From assembly GCF_014805685.1 (NCBI RefSeq), contig NC_060892.1:11786990-11850989 (forward strand): 64,000 bases of DNA. The letters are read 5' to 3'. This document shows positions 31,259-33,999 of the stretch, in pieces (within the stretch, counting starts at the first letter, position 1; each line of letters begins with the position of its first letter). Position numbers and translations under genes: made by a program. The notes under the pieces were generated by a model. It saw only the letters and a list, made by a program, of their open reading frames with translations. It was not told the origin of the DNA and did not search any database. The stretch is from Silurus meridionalis. Taxonomy: Eukaryota > Chordata > Actinopteri > Siluriformes > Siluridae.

Positions 31259-33999
31259 CATGCAGTATTTTCTGTTCTCTAACACAATGAAGAATTTGCT
31301 CTAGGTCGTCGTCAAGAGTTTGGTGAAAACAAAATCTTGGCTCCCAAAAGTTACTCTGCAGGTAAAAAAAAAAAAGTATTTATTTATTTATTAATTTTGT
31401 AATTTTGCTATGTTAAACAGGCACATGAGGTGTTAAATAAGCACACAAGTTCTCAGAGAGTAGTCTCATGTATTTTCCTTTTTTTCTGTCACCCAGGCCC
31501 GGCACAGCATTTGGAGCTAGTTGGTGACCTCCTGAAAGAGCTGTCTAATCACAGTGATCGTGTGGACGAGAGGCGAGCTGCCCTGTTAGAGCTTTTGAAG
31601 GTGACCCGTGACGACAGTGTAGCCGTATGGGAGGAACATTTTAAAACCATGCTGCTTCTGCTCCTTGAGACACTGGGGGACAAAGATGTAAGTGATCTGC
31701 TTTACAGCCCTATGTGCTTGTCAGTATATTCCACTCACATACAGGCTGCAGAAAGAGTAATGAATAAGCAAGACTGTGTCCTGCTTATTTACTTTGCTTA
31801 GACGTGTCATATTTTAACGTCAAAGTATGTTTGTATGAGGTGTCACTCAGATATATGCCAAAAGGTTTTGTTTTTTTATATAAGTCATGACTGATGCAAC
31901 TGGGAACTTCAGCCCCCCCCTTTTTTTTTAGTTCAAAGATGCACTAATACAGCATTAAGGTAACTATATAAGAGATTATCCATAGAAAATAAAATCTAGG
32001 TAACATAATGTAATGATGTATGTATGATATTCAGTTAAGCTTCAGTGATGTGTCAAATCTTACACTACAAAGTATTTTAATAGTAATGATAGAAATAAAC
32101 AGAAACACTTTAACACCAAATTACCAGTCAAGTCAAACAATTGGAGCAACAGATCATAGTGTACAATATCAGTGTGGAACCAATAATTATTGAATCATTA
32201 GTATTACCCCTTTAAACAGTCTCTGGTAGTGCACTAAGGCTTTTAATTCCCAAGTAGGAGTGTGGATATCCATACCTAATGGTAGTTTTTTGCTGTTTTC
32301 TTGTTCAGCATACCATCCGGGCACTGGCTCTGCGTGTTCTAAAAGAGATCCTGCGAAGTCAACCAGCACGCTTCAGGAACTATGCAGAACTGACCATTAT
32401 GAAAACGCTGGAGGCACACAAAGACTCTCACAAAGAGGTCAGACACAAGTAGGGGGCAAAAAACTCATCTTTGCTGCAGAAGACTGCATATTGGTAAAGA
32501 GTGAAAAATACCGATGGGTCTGATGATGGCAATATTCATACCCAAAATATATTGTCCACTGTAAACAGGGAACAGATGTTTCCCTCTTCCAAAGTTCTTG
32601 GATGGAAACTTCCTTACAGTCACTCTTCTTATATGTGCAGTATTTGATAATTTTTTTTCAATAATGTTAACATTTGCTCAGCAAATGCTGCAGTTGAGGG
32701 GGTAAGTGCCTTCCTCAAAGACCAAAAAACTTAGTGGCTAGTCCTGGGATTTGACGCCCAACTTTCAGCACAAAACATACTTATGACCACCAAGTTATAA
32801 CAGTGGTTATCATTTAATGACGCTTGTGCTGCTTTAGCCAAAGCAGTAGAAATACATTTCCTTTTAACATCACACTTGGTTTTTTTCTGGCATCAAGGTG
32901 GTACGTGCTGCAGAGGAGGCTGCCTCTACCTTGGCTTCCTCCATCCACCCAGAGCAGTGCATAAAGGTGCTGTGTCCAATCGTACAGACTTCAGACTACC
33001 CCATCGACCTGGCCGCAATTAAAATGCAGACCAAGGTCATTGAGCGCATTCCAGAGGAGTCTCTTTATCAGCTGCTGCCTGACATCATCCCTGGCCTACT
33101 ACAGGTGCGCATGCACACACTCAAACATACACACCAAGATCAACACAGTCACTAAAATACAATACACACTTTCTAAAAAACACATGCTACACAGTTTAAA
33201 AAAAAACACAGATACACAACGATTTAACTACAAATTGAAGTTACACACAGCCATTAACACACATTCATTTCAAGTCAATGCATCTCTGTTTAAGGGTTAT
33301 GATAACACTGAGAGCAGCGTGCGGAAAGCCAGTGTCTTCTGCCTTGTTGCAATTTATTCTGTGATTGGAGAAGGGTTGAAGCCTCATCTTGCCCAACTGA
33401 CAGGCAGCAAGGTAAATCTGAAGACATAGTGTGTATTTGTGTATGTGTATGTGTCTGATGGTTTCATACCAATAATGTTTTAGTTATTCATGATTACATA
33501 TAATACTAAAAGTGAACTGTAATGTTACAGGTGAGTACTTGGAAAAATCAGAACAGAAATTAAACAATGCATGATAAAATGCATAGAGTTAGGAAATCAT
33601 AACTTCAGTTTAATATACTTAAGCTTCACAATTCACAAAGATAAACAACTGTATCAAGAGCTAGTTTATAAGCTGTTAATAATTAGGAGAGAAGCTGTAT
33701 TATCAATTAAAAAATGTGTGACTATTAATGCAGCATTGGACGCTGATGCACAGATAGACTGATCCCCCTGAGAAAATTTAGGCGCCACAGCATTCGTTAT
33801 TAAATGCACAAATAAATCAGCAATTATGAAATTAGCCCTTATATTTTATGCCTGCATTGTTTTTACTATCATGGCCAATCTTTAATACTGTCTTCATCTT
33901 GTCCTCTGGCAGATGAAACTGCTGAACCTCTACATCAAACGAGCCCAAAATACCAACAGCAACAGCAGCAGCTCCTCTGACATCTCCTCCCACAGCTAA
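3164..33999 (+). CDS. clasp1: clasp1, CLIP-associating protein 1 (gene-level entry, 5' partial for the long form)
   Basis: CLASP1 tracks growing microtubule plus ends through EB proteins and promotes rescue; it acts at the cell cortex, the Golgi and kinetochores. Exon translations match vertebrate CLASP1 almost continuously. The best discriminators from CLASP2 are [33 protein letters not shown] and the C-terminal [16 protein letters not shown]. Shared-body exons: 4937-5065, 5189-5265, 5682-5774, 6685-6830, 7122-7257, 8098-8168, 8250-8309, 8646-8723, 8821-8988, 9109-9155, 9247-9417, 9736-9759*, 10891-10998, 11600-11626*, 11933-12076, 13212-13319, 13865-13924*, 16211-16314, 16472-16495*, 17310-17554, 19119-19182, 19398-19561, 21435-21513, 23179-23322, 26572-26667*, 27516-27662, 27866-27972, 28785-28901*, 30165-30312, 30924-31158, 31305-31361*, 31497-31687, 32309-32437, 32898-33104, 33295-33411, 33913-33999 (* = likely cassette). 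The alternative first exon is 3164-3200. With it, the short form would be 1,246 residues without cassettes or 1,381 with all. TOG1 exons are outside the window. TOG2 runs over exons 3-9, TOG3 over 18-24 and the C-terminal domain over 30-34. Confidence 0.95.
3201..3799. other. First part of short-form intron 1, with (GT)n at 3636-3670
   Basis: Ordinary intron sequence. A (GT)n run lies at 3,636-3,670 and the flanks are unique. Nothing else is recognised. Confidence 0.6.
3800..4660. repeat. Degenerate minisatellite-like region
   Basis: Repeated, diverged units of about 29-30 bases built on TAGCACTGACATCACA-like cores, with many TAGCTAGC steps. The clearest units are near 3,820-3,890 and 4,160-4,280, with looser related copies near 4,530-4,640. 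A short (TTG)n run is at about 4,300-4,318. It lies in the intron before the shared exon at 4,937. Confidence 0.5.
4937..5065 (+). CDS. clasp1: clasp1 exon 1 of the shared body: TOG1-TOG2 linker
   Basis: Acceptor ...TCCTAG, donor GTTGGT; it opens with two bases of a split codon. It encodes [16 protein letters not shown] and then a Ser/Arg-rich stretch containing [18 protein letters not shown]. The DSVDG segment is the conserved linker that follows TOG1 in CLASPs. It ends with one base of the next Gly codon. Confidence 0.93.
5189..5265 (+). CDS. clasp1: clasp1 exon 2: entry to TOG2
   Basis: Encodes [20 protein letters not shown] and then VPTLQ. The AVDEEDF(I)xAF block is highly conserved just before TOG2. 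Acceptor CTTCACAG, donor GTATGA. It ends in phase 0. Confidence 0.95.
5682..5774 (+). CDS. clasp1: clasp1 exon 3: TOG2, first helices
   Basis: Encodes [20 protein letters not shown] followed by [11 protein letters not shown], the first HEAT-like helix pair of TOG2 with the conserved DW.xR tubulin-facing loop. It is 31 codons, phase 0-0, with donor GTGAGC. Confidence 0.96.
5775..6684. repeat. Intron with A/G-rich low-complexity tract (about 5990-6400)
   Basis: From about 5,990 to 6,400 the + strand is made of diverged GAATAAA and AGTAAGTAA-like steps, a purine-rich degenerate short tandem repeat. The many AATAAA hexamers it contains are a by-product of the repeat. No exon is seen. Confidence 0.6.
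6685..6830 (+). CDS. clasp1: clasp1 exon 4: TOG2 core
   Basis: Encodes [10 protein letters not shown], then [19 protein letters not shown], a near-invariant CLASP TOG2 block. The segment between, with [16 protein letters not shown], is more diverged from mammalian CLASP1 than its neighbours. It ends with two bases of a split Gly codon; donor GTACGT. Confidence 0.96.
7052..7107. repeat. (CT)n microsatellite serving as polypyrimidine tract
   Basis: CT repeat with one short break, ending 14 bases before the acceptor AG of exon 5 (7,120-7,121). It is the only pyrimidine tract available to that acceptor, so its length could affect splicing. Confidence 0.9.
7122..7257 (+). CDS. clasp1: clasp1 exon 5: TOG2
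   Basis: Encodes [20 protein letters not shown] and continues [20 protein letters not shown] with RLIIR. It is nearly identical to mammalian CLASP1. Acceptor CTCTAG, donor GTGAGT; 136 nt from a split Gly codon to phase 0. Confidence 0.97.
7258..8097. other. Intron, nothing recognised
   Basis: AT-rich unique sequence with no recognised repeat, RNA or exon. A normal polypyrimidine tract precedes the acceptor at 8,096-8,097. Confidence 0.6.
8098..8168 (+). CDS. clasp1: clasp1 exon 6: TOG2
   Basis: Encodes [20 protein letters not shown] then AVR and two bases of Arg. The HTHxPRLIP block is a CLASP hallmark. Donor GTAGGT. Confidence 0.97.
8250..8309 (+). CDS. clasp1: clasp1 exon 7: TOG2
   Basis: Encodes [20 protein letters not shown] with split codons at both ends. 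The intron before it is only 81 nt. TSCLDR replaces the usual THSLER, a small divergence. Confidence 0.96.
8646..8723 (+). CDS. clasp1: clasp1 exon 8: TOG2
   Basis: Encodes [20 protein letters not shown] then RSVARK. The [12 protein letters not shown] block is conserved in CLASP TOG2. Donor GTACGT after two bases of the Lys codon. Confidence 0.96.
8821..8988 (+). CDS. clasp1: clasp1 exon 9: end of TOG2 and Ser-rich linker
   Basis: Encodes [20 protein letters not shown], closing TOG2, then [16 protein letters not shown], the start of the Ser/Arg-rich EB-binding region. FHSHF is typical of CLASP1; CLASP2 has LRNHF. Confidence 0.97.
9109..9155 (+). CDS. clasp1: clasp1 exon 10: Ser-rich linker
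   Basis: A 47-nt exon encoding [16 protein letters not shown]. Acceptor TTTTAG and donor GTAAGA are strong. It joins exon 9 (Asn codon) and exon 11 (Asn codon) in frame. Confidence 0.88.
9247..9417 (+). CDS. clasp1: clasp1 exon 11: Ser/Arg-rich region
   Basis: Encodes [18 protein letters not shown] and, at its end, [10 protein letters not shown]. Both blocks are conserved in vertebrate CLASPs. It ends with one base, which starts a run of phase 1-1 exons. Donor GTAACA. Confidence 0.96.
   Translation: MKWSALECPLHLAHCSAHAAMSMSMLPLPPSLECPKYPLLLPSAQPVHCRLAPMPH
9736..9759 (+). CDS. clasp1: clasp1 24-nt microexon (insert DATPGNWE)
   Basis: Bases 9,736-9,759 are bounded by ...GCCCAAG and the strong donor GTAAGGTAT. 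They are phase 1-1, so between exons 11 and 12 the protein reads [18 protein letters not shown]. Canonical human CLASP1 carries an 8-residue insert, DGTTTKAE, at exactly this junction, also starting with Asp and ending with Glu. UGC triplets lie 8 and 18 bases before the exon, as in SRRM4-dependent neural microexons. A (GT)n run follows at 9,770-9,811. Inclusion in a tissue is inferred. Confidence 0.8.
9770..9811. repeat. (GT)n microsatellite
   Basis: Imperfect GT repeat beginning 10 bases after the microexon donor. In RNA this is a UG-rich tract able to bind CELF or TDP-43 type proteins. Confidence 0.95.
9812..10890. other. Intron with a short Tc1 relic (about 10500-10640)
   Basis: Around 10,535-10,570 the sequence GCTACCACCACCACACTTCACTGTGGG matches in part the antisense of a Tc1 transposase segment (the VKHGGGSVM region). 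The element is decayed and its ends cannot be placed. The remainder is unrecognised. Confidence 0.45.
10891..10998 (+). CDS. clasp1: clasp1 exon 12: Ser/Arg-rich region
   Basis: Encodes [16 protein letters not shown] and [15 protein letters not shown], both conserved in CLASPs. It is 108 nt, phase 1-1, so it could be skipped without a frameshift. Donor GTAAGT. Confidence 0.95.
11285..11540. repeat. Interspersed repeat copy 1 (related to 16635-17110)
   Basis: Contains CTTCTTATACCACAGCAAT and TGCTGTGGTAcaa, which recur in the same order near 16,740 and 17,080. The two motifs are inverse complements of each other, suggesting a decayed palindromic MITE. The family is not identified. Confidence 0.4.
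11600..11626 (+). CDS. clasp1: clasp1 27-nt microexon (insert RSRSANQAG)
   Basis: Bounded by ATATAAG and donor GTAAGA. It is phase 1-1; between exons 12 and 13 it gives [19 protein letters not shown], where human CLASP1 has SQSQ-RSRSANPAG-AGSRSS. Skipping gives SQSQPGSRSS, the version seen in CLASP2. An earlier GTGG donor at 11,624 would give a 24-nt exon; GTAAGA fits both consensus and homology better. A UGC lies about 16 bases upstream of the exon. This is a strong homologue of a known CLASP1 insert although too short for gene finders. Confidence 0.85.
11933..12076 (+). CDS. clasp1: clasp1 exon 13: first SxIP EB-binding motif
   Basis: Encodes [12 protein letters not shown] and [22 protein letters not shown] is an EB1-binding SxIP motif, flanked by basic residues and Ser-Pro sites typical of GSK3/CDK control. 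It is 144 nt, phase 1-1. The acceptor follows a TG-rich tract (11,913-11,932) and a (CA)n run starts about 14 bases after the donor. Confidence 0.96.
12090..12110. repeat. (CA)n run downstream of the exon 13 donor
   Basis: About nine CA units. They are complementary to the UG tract just upstream of the same exon. Confidence 0.9.
12111..13211. other. Intron, nothing recognised
   Basis: Unique AT-rich intron. It ends in a TG-rich tract at 13,183-13,200 and the purine-containing acceptor GGGGGCTGGTAG, a weak polypyrimidine context. Confidence 0.55.
13212..13319 (+). CDS. clasp1: clasp1 exon 14: second SxIP EB-binding motif
   Basis: Encodes [20 protein letters not shown] and [11 protein letters not shown], nearly identical to mammalian CLASP1. 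It holds the second S-R-I-P motif and the GSK3-type Ser/Thr ladder. It is 108 nt, phase 1-1. The start is set by frame: the AG at 13,210-13,211 is the only one nearby that keeps the frame. Donor GTGAGT. Confidence 0.95.
13330..13389. repeat. (CA)n then (TA)n microsatellite
   Basis: About 21 CA units starting 10 bases after the exon 14 donor, passing into a short TA-rich run. It is complementary to the UG tract upstream of exon 14. Confidence 0.96.
13865..13924 (+). CDS. clasp1: clasp1 exon 15: candidate 60-nt cassette
   Basis: Encodes [19 protein letters not shown] in phase 1-1 between exons 14 and 16. It corresponds to the CLASP2 segment ASRHHSRSTGAL; canonical CLASP1 lacks it and goes directly from PL to DRFG. 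Acceptor TTGACCAG, donor GTGAAC. Both joins are in frame, so it is a probable cassette. Confidence 0.75.
14640..15032 (-). mobile_element. Relic of a Tc1-like transposon
   Basis: Near 14,970 the sequence TTGGGTTCAAGTCAGGGGACTGAGATG is the antisense of the Tc1 QSPDLNPIE block and closely resembles the intact copy near 19,960. Terminal repeats are not recognisable and the frame is broken. It is cut at 15,032 by a hAT-like MITE. Confidence 0.6.
15033..15575. mobile_element. hAT-like MITE (543 bp) with TAGGGATG termini
   Basis: Left end TAGGGATGGCTTGATACCA; right end, reversed, TAGGGATGAGCGGTATACCA. The flanking 8-mers GTGCCATT and GTACCAGT match at six of eight positions, consistent with a decayed hAT target duplication. 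No transposase is encoded. A direct repeat of AACCTAC(A/C)(A/G)GGAACAT occurs inside, at about 15,195 and 15,330. Confidence 0.65.
15576..16210. other. Intron, nothing recognised
   Basis: Very T-rich from 15,890 to 16,200. No repeat family or exon is recognised. Open frames here follow from the T-richness. Confidence 0.5.
16211..16314 (+). CDS. clasp1: clasp1 exon 16: linker to TOG3
   Basis: Encodes [20 protein letters not shown] and ends with VADAL, as in CLASP1 (DRFG... VNAMRVL... VADAL). It ends in phase 0; donor GTGAGA. Confidence 0.95.
16472..16495 (+). CDS. clasp1: clasp1 24-nt microexon (insert LLGDSRNQ)
   Basis: Bounded by ATCATCAG and donor GTTGGG. It is phase 0-0 and adds LLGDSRNQ between VADAL and RRPVRR. 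Mammalian CLASP2 has LLGDIRTK at exactly this junction, so length, position and the first four residues agree. Two UGC-type triplets lie about 20 bases upstream (CTCCTGCTGTC). The donor is weaker than its neighbours, as expected of a regulated exon. Confidence 0.85.
16635..17110. repeat. Interspersed repeat copy 2 (related to 11285-11540)
   Basis: Shares TCTTATACCACAGCAAT near 16,740 and AATGCTGTGGTATAA near 17,078 with the copy in intron 12. It is probably a decayed MITE of unknown family. Confidence 0.4.
17310..17554 (+). CDS. clasp1: clasp1 exon 18: start of TOG3
   Basis: Encodes [29 protein letters not shown] and [20 protein letters not shown], then [20 protein letters not shown]. This is the conserved CLASP entry to TOG3. 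Trp replaces Arg in the usual RRRYE, and ELSY replaces ERSY. 245 nt, from phase 0 to a split Ser codon. Confidence 0.97.
17555..19118. other. Intron with a dispersed fish repeat (about 17905-18180)
   Basis: The segment beginning TCAAGTCAAGAAGTTTTTATTGTCATTTCA and continuing AATGAGACAACGTTTCTCCAG belongs to a repeat common in fish genomes, recognised from memory; its class is uncertain. The rest (18,181-19,118) is unrecognised AT-rich sequence. Confidence 0.55.
19119..19182 (+). CDS. clasp1: clasp1 exon 19: TOG3
   Basis: Encodes [20 protein letters not shown] plus K, essentially identical to human. Acceptor TCTTTCAG, donor GTGAGT. It ends in phase 0. Confidence 0.97.
19398..19561 (+). CDS. 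clasp1: clasp1 exon 20: TOG3
   Basis: Encodes [20 protein letters not shown], then [20 protein letters not shown] and [13 protein letters not shown]. The Arg in mammalian SKRVFSMF is absent, because the exon begins directly with GTG. A Tc1-like element begins only 26 bases beyond the end of the exon. Confidence 0.97.
19588..21164 (-). mobile_element. Tc1-like transposon A, 1,577 bp, IR/DR type
   Basis: Outer ends CAGTGCCCTCCACAATTATT and its inverse GGAGGGCACTG, each bordered by TA (19,586-19,587 and 21,165-21,166), the expected target duplication. The motif CACAATTATTGGCACCCC occurs twice in the left repeat (about 19,600 and 19,745) and its inverse twice in the right (about 20,957 and 21,139), the paired-site layout known from Sleeping Beauty. 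The transposase lies antisense to clasp1. The inner sequence is well preserved, so insertion looks fairly recent. Confidence 0.95.
19768..20788 (-). pseudogene. Tc1-like transposase A, frameshifted near the N-terminus
   Basis: The start at 20,788 gives [15 protein letters not shown] and a helix-turn-helix, then a stop. The remaining 286 residues continue one frame away to the stop at 19,768. A near-perfect 10-bp tandem duplication, GTTAAGGCAA/GTTAAGGCGA (20,680-20,699), accounts for the shift. The DDE core is complete: [16 protein letters not shown] and DLNPIENLW. It ends in the family-typical CTKY. The protein would lose its paired DNA-binding domain, so the copy is inferred to be inactive. 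Confidence 0.92.
21165..21235. repeat. (TA)n microsatellite adjoining the Tc1 right end
   Basis: About 34 TA units directly after the element. Tc1 elements insert at TA, so a pre-existing TA run was a likely landing site. Confidence 0.96.
21435..21513 (+). CDS. clasp1: clasp1 exon 21: TOG3
   Basis: Encodes [20 protein letters not shown] and QTPNLK. DQQFN matches CLASP1; CLASP2 has NDLQFN. Acceptor TTTTACAG, donor GTTGGT. Phase 0 at the end. Confidence 0.97.
21514..22576. other. Intron, nothing recognised
   Basis: Unique AT-rich sequence. No repeat family, RNA or exon is recognised. Confidence 0.5.
22577..22928. mobile_element. pogo/Tigger-like MITE (352 bp)
   Basis: Flanked by TA on both sides. 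The left terminus CAATAATCCCCTGCTTTACCG and the reversed right terminus CAGTAATTCCTCTTTTTTCGC are imperfect inverted repeats. Inner blocks such as GGCGGTTTTGGAACGTAACC match a MITE family widespread in vertebrates. There is no coding capacity. Confidence 0.7.
23179..23322 (+). CDS. clasp1: clasp1 exon 22: TOG3
   Basis: Encodes [20 protein letters not shown], then [20 protein letters not shown] and PKSSDVRK. 48 codons, phase 0-0, close to identical to human CLASP1. Donor GTGAGG. Confidence 0.97.
23545..25076 (-). mobile_element. Tc1-like transposon B, 1,532 bp
   Basis: Outer ends CAGTGAGGAAAGTAAGTATT and its inverse CTTATTTTCCTCACTG, each next to TA. The inner site GCAAATAAGTATTTGAACACCTG (about 23,727) has its inverse near 24,953. 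The right repeat lacks about 75 bases present on the left (the TTTGCAAGTTCTCCCACTTAG segment), so the terminal repeats are now unequal. It belongs to a different Tc1 family from element A. Confidence 0.95.
23761..24786 (-). pseudogene. Tc1-like transposase B, one nonsense codon and a lost catalytic Asp
   Basis: Reading from [18 protein letters not shown] at 24,786, one frame runs to the CTKY end at 23,761 except for a TGA at 24,202-24,204, at the position of the Trp in the usual SIMLWGCFS block. The first catalytic Asp is in WSDETKIE and the Glu in DLNPIENLW. The middle acidic block reads FQHVNDPKH, where intact relatives have QQDNDPKH, so the second catalytic Asp is Val. Two independent lesions make it inactive. 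Confidence 0.93.
25077..26571. other. Intron, short GT-rich tracts only
   Basis: A (GT)-rich patch at about 25,545-25,595 and another at 26,530-26,569 that leads into the candidate exon at 26,572. The remainder is not recognised. Confidence 0.5.
26572..26667 (+). CDS. clasp1: clasp1 candidate 96-nt cassette exon inside TOG3
   Basis: The open segment encodes [17 protein letters not shown] and ends GNLEERCKQ. It is exactly 32 codons, phase 0-0, between exons 22 and 24, with acceptor GTGTCAG and donor GTAGTC. Base composition is more exon-like than the surrounding intron. I do not recall this insert in canonical human CLASP1 or CLASP2. It would add 32 residues between SSDVRK and AAQVVL, between helices of TOG3. 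The acceptor has UG repeats instead of a pyrimidine tract, suggesting regulated use. Confidence 0.6.
26668..27515. other. Intron with (ATT)n(AAT)n(GAT)n
   Basis: Trinucleotide repeat at 27,121-27,177: ATT units pass into AAT units (self-complementary) and then GAT units. Nothing else is recognised. Confidence 0.6.
27516..27662 (+). CDS. clasp1: clasp1 exon 24: end of TOG3
   Basis: Encodes [20 protein letters not shown], then [20 protein letters not shown] and KNSSNTAAT. 49 codons, phase 0-0. Donor GTACAC at 27,663. Confidence 0.96.
27866..27972 (+). CDS. clasp1: clasp1 exon 25: Ser/Pro-rich linker
   Basis: Encodes [16 protein letters not shown] and [18 protein letters not shown]. The latter is identical to human CLASP1. 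The frame selects acceptor AG at 27,864-27,865. It contains Ser/Thr-Pro phosphorylation-type motifs. It ends in a split Ser codon. Confidence 0.95.
28199..28460. mobile_element. Relic of a Tc1-like element
   Basis: Begins TAGTGCCTTGAACAAGTATTTACCC and continues TTTTGTAGTGTTACAACCTGG, the outer repeat of a common fish Tc1 family. Near 28,413 GATGCTACCACCAGTGTGCTTC resembles the antisense of a transposase. The right terminal repeat is not found. Confidence 0.6.
28785..28901 (+). CDS. clasp1: clasp1 117-nt cassette exon (WGW, Pro-rich)
   Basis: Encodes [18 protein letters not shown] and then a Pro/Gly-rich tail ending APSP. Human CLASP1 has SRLWGWSADGLAKHPPPF and a Pro-rich tail at the same place, directly before S-M-L-D-Y-D-T-E-N. 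It is 39 codons with split Ser codons on both sides, so inclusion or skipping keeps frame. Acceptor ACTCAG, donor GTAACG. The tail is far more C-rich than the rest of the gene. Confidence 0.85.
28902..30164. other. Intron; TG tract at 30127-30161
   Basis: Unrecognised AT-rich sequence. It ends in a TG repeat that runs up to the acceptor GTGTGCAG of exon 27. Confidence 0.6.
30165..30312 (+). CDS. clasp1: clasp1 exon 27: linker to C-terminal domain
   Basis: Encodes [20 protein letters not shown], then [20 protein letters not shown] and KRDTKKDDA. It matches CLASP1 closely. From a split Ser codon to phase 0; donor GTGAGT. Confidence 0.97.
30548..30630 (+). repeat. Fragment of a fish SINE-like repeat
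   Basis: The order GGGCTCAACAGTGGC, GAGCTTGACCTTACGATC, AACCTTAACTACTGAGC resembles a dispersed repeat frequent in fish (recognised from memory). A second, more decayed copy lies at about 32,690-32,790 (GGGGGTAAGTGCCTTCCTCAAAG). Confidence 0.5.
30924..31158 (+). CDS. clasp1: clasp1 exon 28: linker before C-terminal domain
   Basis: Encodes a variable Ala/Ser-rich start, then [40 protein letters not shown] and [13 protein letters not shown]. The last block distinguishes CLASP1 from CLASP2 (EAMFDDDADQF). It ends with one base of a split Gly or Val-type codon; donor GTAATG. Confidence 0.96.
31172..31258. repeat. (GT)n(TA)n compound microsatellite
   Basis: About nine GT units followed by about 34 TA units, filling most of the 146-nt intron between exon 28 and the candidate cassette at 31,305. 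Confidence 0.97.
31305..31361 (+). CDS. clasp1: clasp1 candidate 57-nt cassette exon
   Basis: Encodes [19 protein letters not shown] in phase 1-1 with acceptor TGCTCTAG and donor GTAAAA followed by a poly-A run. Canonical human CLASP1 joins EQLRD directly to VPIDHSDL, so this segment is probably optional. It keeps frame whether used or skipped. Confidence 0.7.
31497..31687 (+). CDS. clasp1: clasp1 exon 30: start of CLIP-interacting C-terminal domain
   Basis: Encodes [20 protein letters not shown], then [20 protein letters not shown] and [20 protein letters not shown]. This begins the TOG-like domain that binds CLIP-170, LL5beta and other cortical and kinetochore partners. The human DHSDLVADLL is [10 protein letters not shown] here. 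Donor GTAAGT. Confidence 0.97.
31688..32308. other. Intron, nothing recognised
   Basis: AT-rich unique sequence with a short C8T9-like run near 31,913-31,929. No exon or repeat family is recognised. Confidence 0.5.
32309..32437 (+). CDS. clasp1: clasp1 exon 31: C-terminal domain
   Basis: Encodes [40 protein letters not shown] and HKE. 43 codons, phase 0-0. The donor GTCAGA is a weaker match to consensus than the others in this gene. Confidence 0.97.
32898..33104 (+). CDS. clasp1: clasp1 exon 32: C-terminal domain
   Basis: Encodes [60 protein letters not shown] and PDIIPGLLQ. 69 codons, phase 0-0. [12 protein letters not shown] is CLASP1-type. Donor GTGCGC. Confidence 0.98.
33295..33411 (+). 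CDS. clasp1: clasp1 exon 33: C-terminal domain
   Basis: Encodes [20 protein letters not shown], then [19 protein letters not shown]. 39 codons, phase 0-0, nearly identical to human CLASP1. Donor GTAAAT. Confidence 0.98.
33412..33912. other. Last intron, nothing recognised
   Basis: AT-rich sequence without a recognisable element. Confidence 0.5.
33913..33999 (+). CDS. clasp1: clasp1 terminal coding exon
   Basis: Encodes [20 protein letters not shown] and ends SSDISSHS followed by TAA at 33,997-33,999. Human CLASP1 ends [14 protein letters not shown], while CLASP2 ends quite differently. This makes CLASP1 the assignment. Confidence 0.98.
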   Translation: MKLLNLYIKRAQNTNSNSSSSSDISSHS

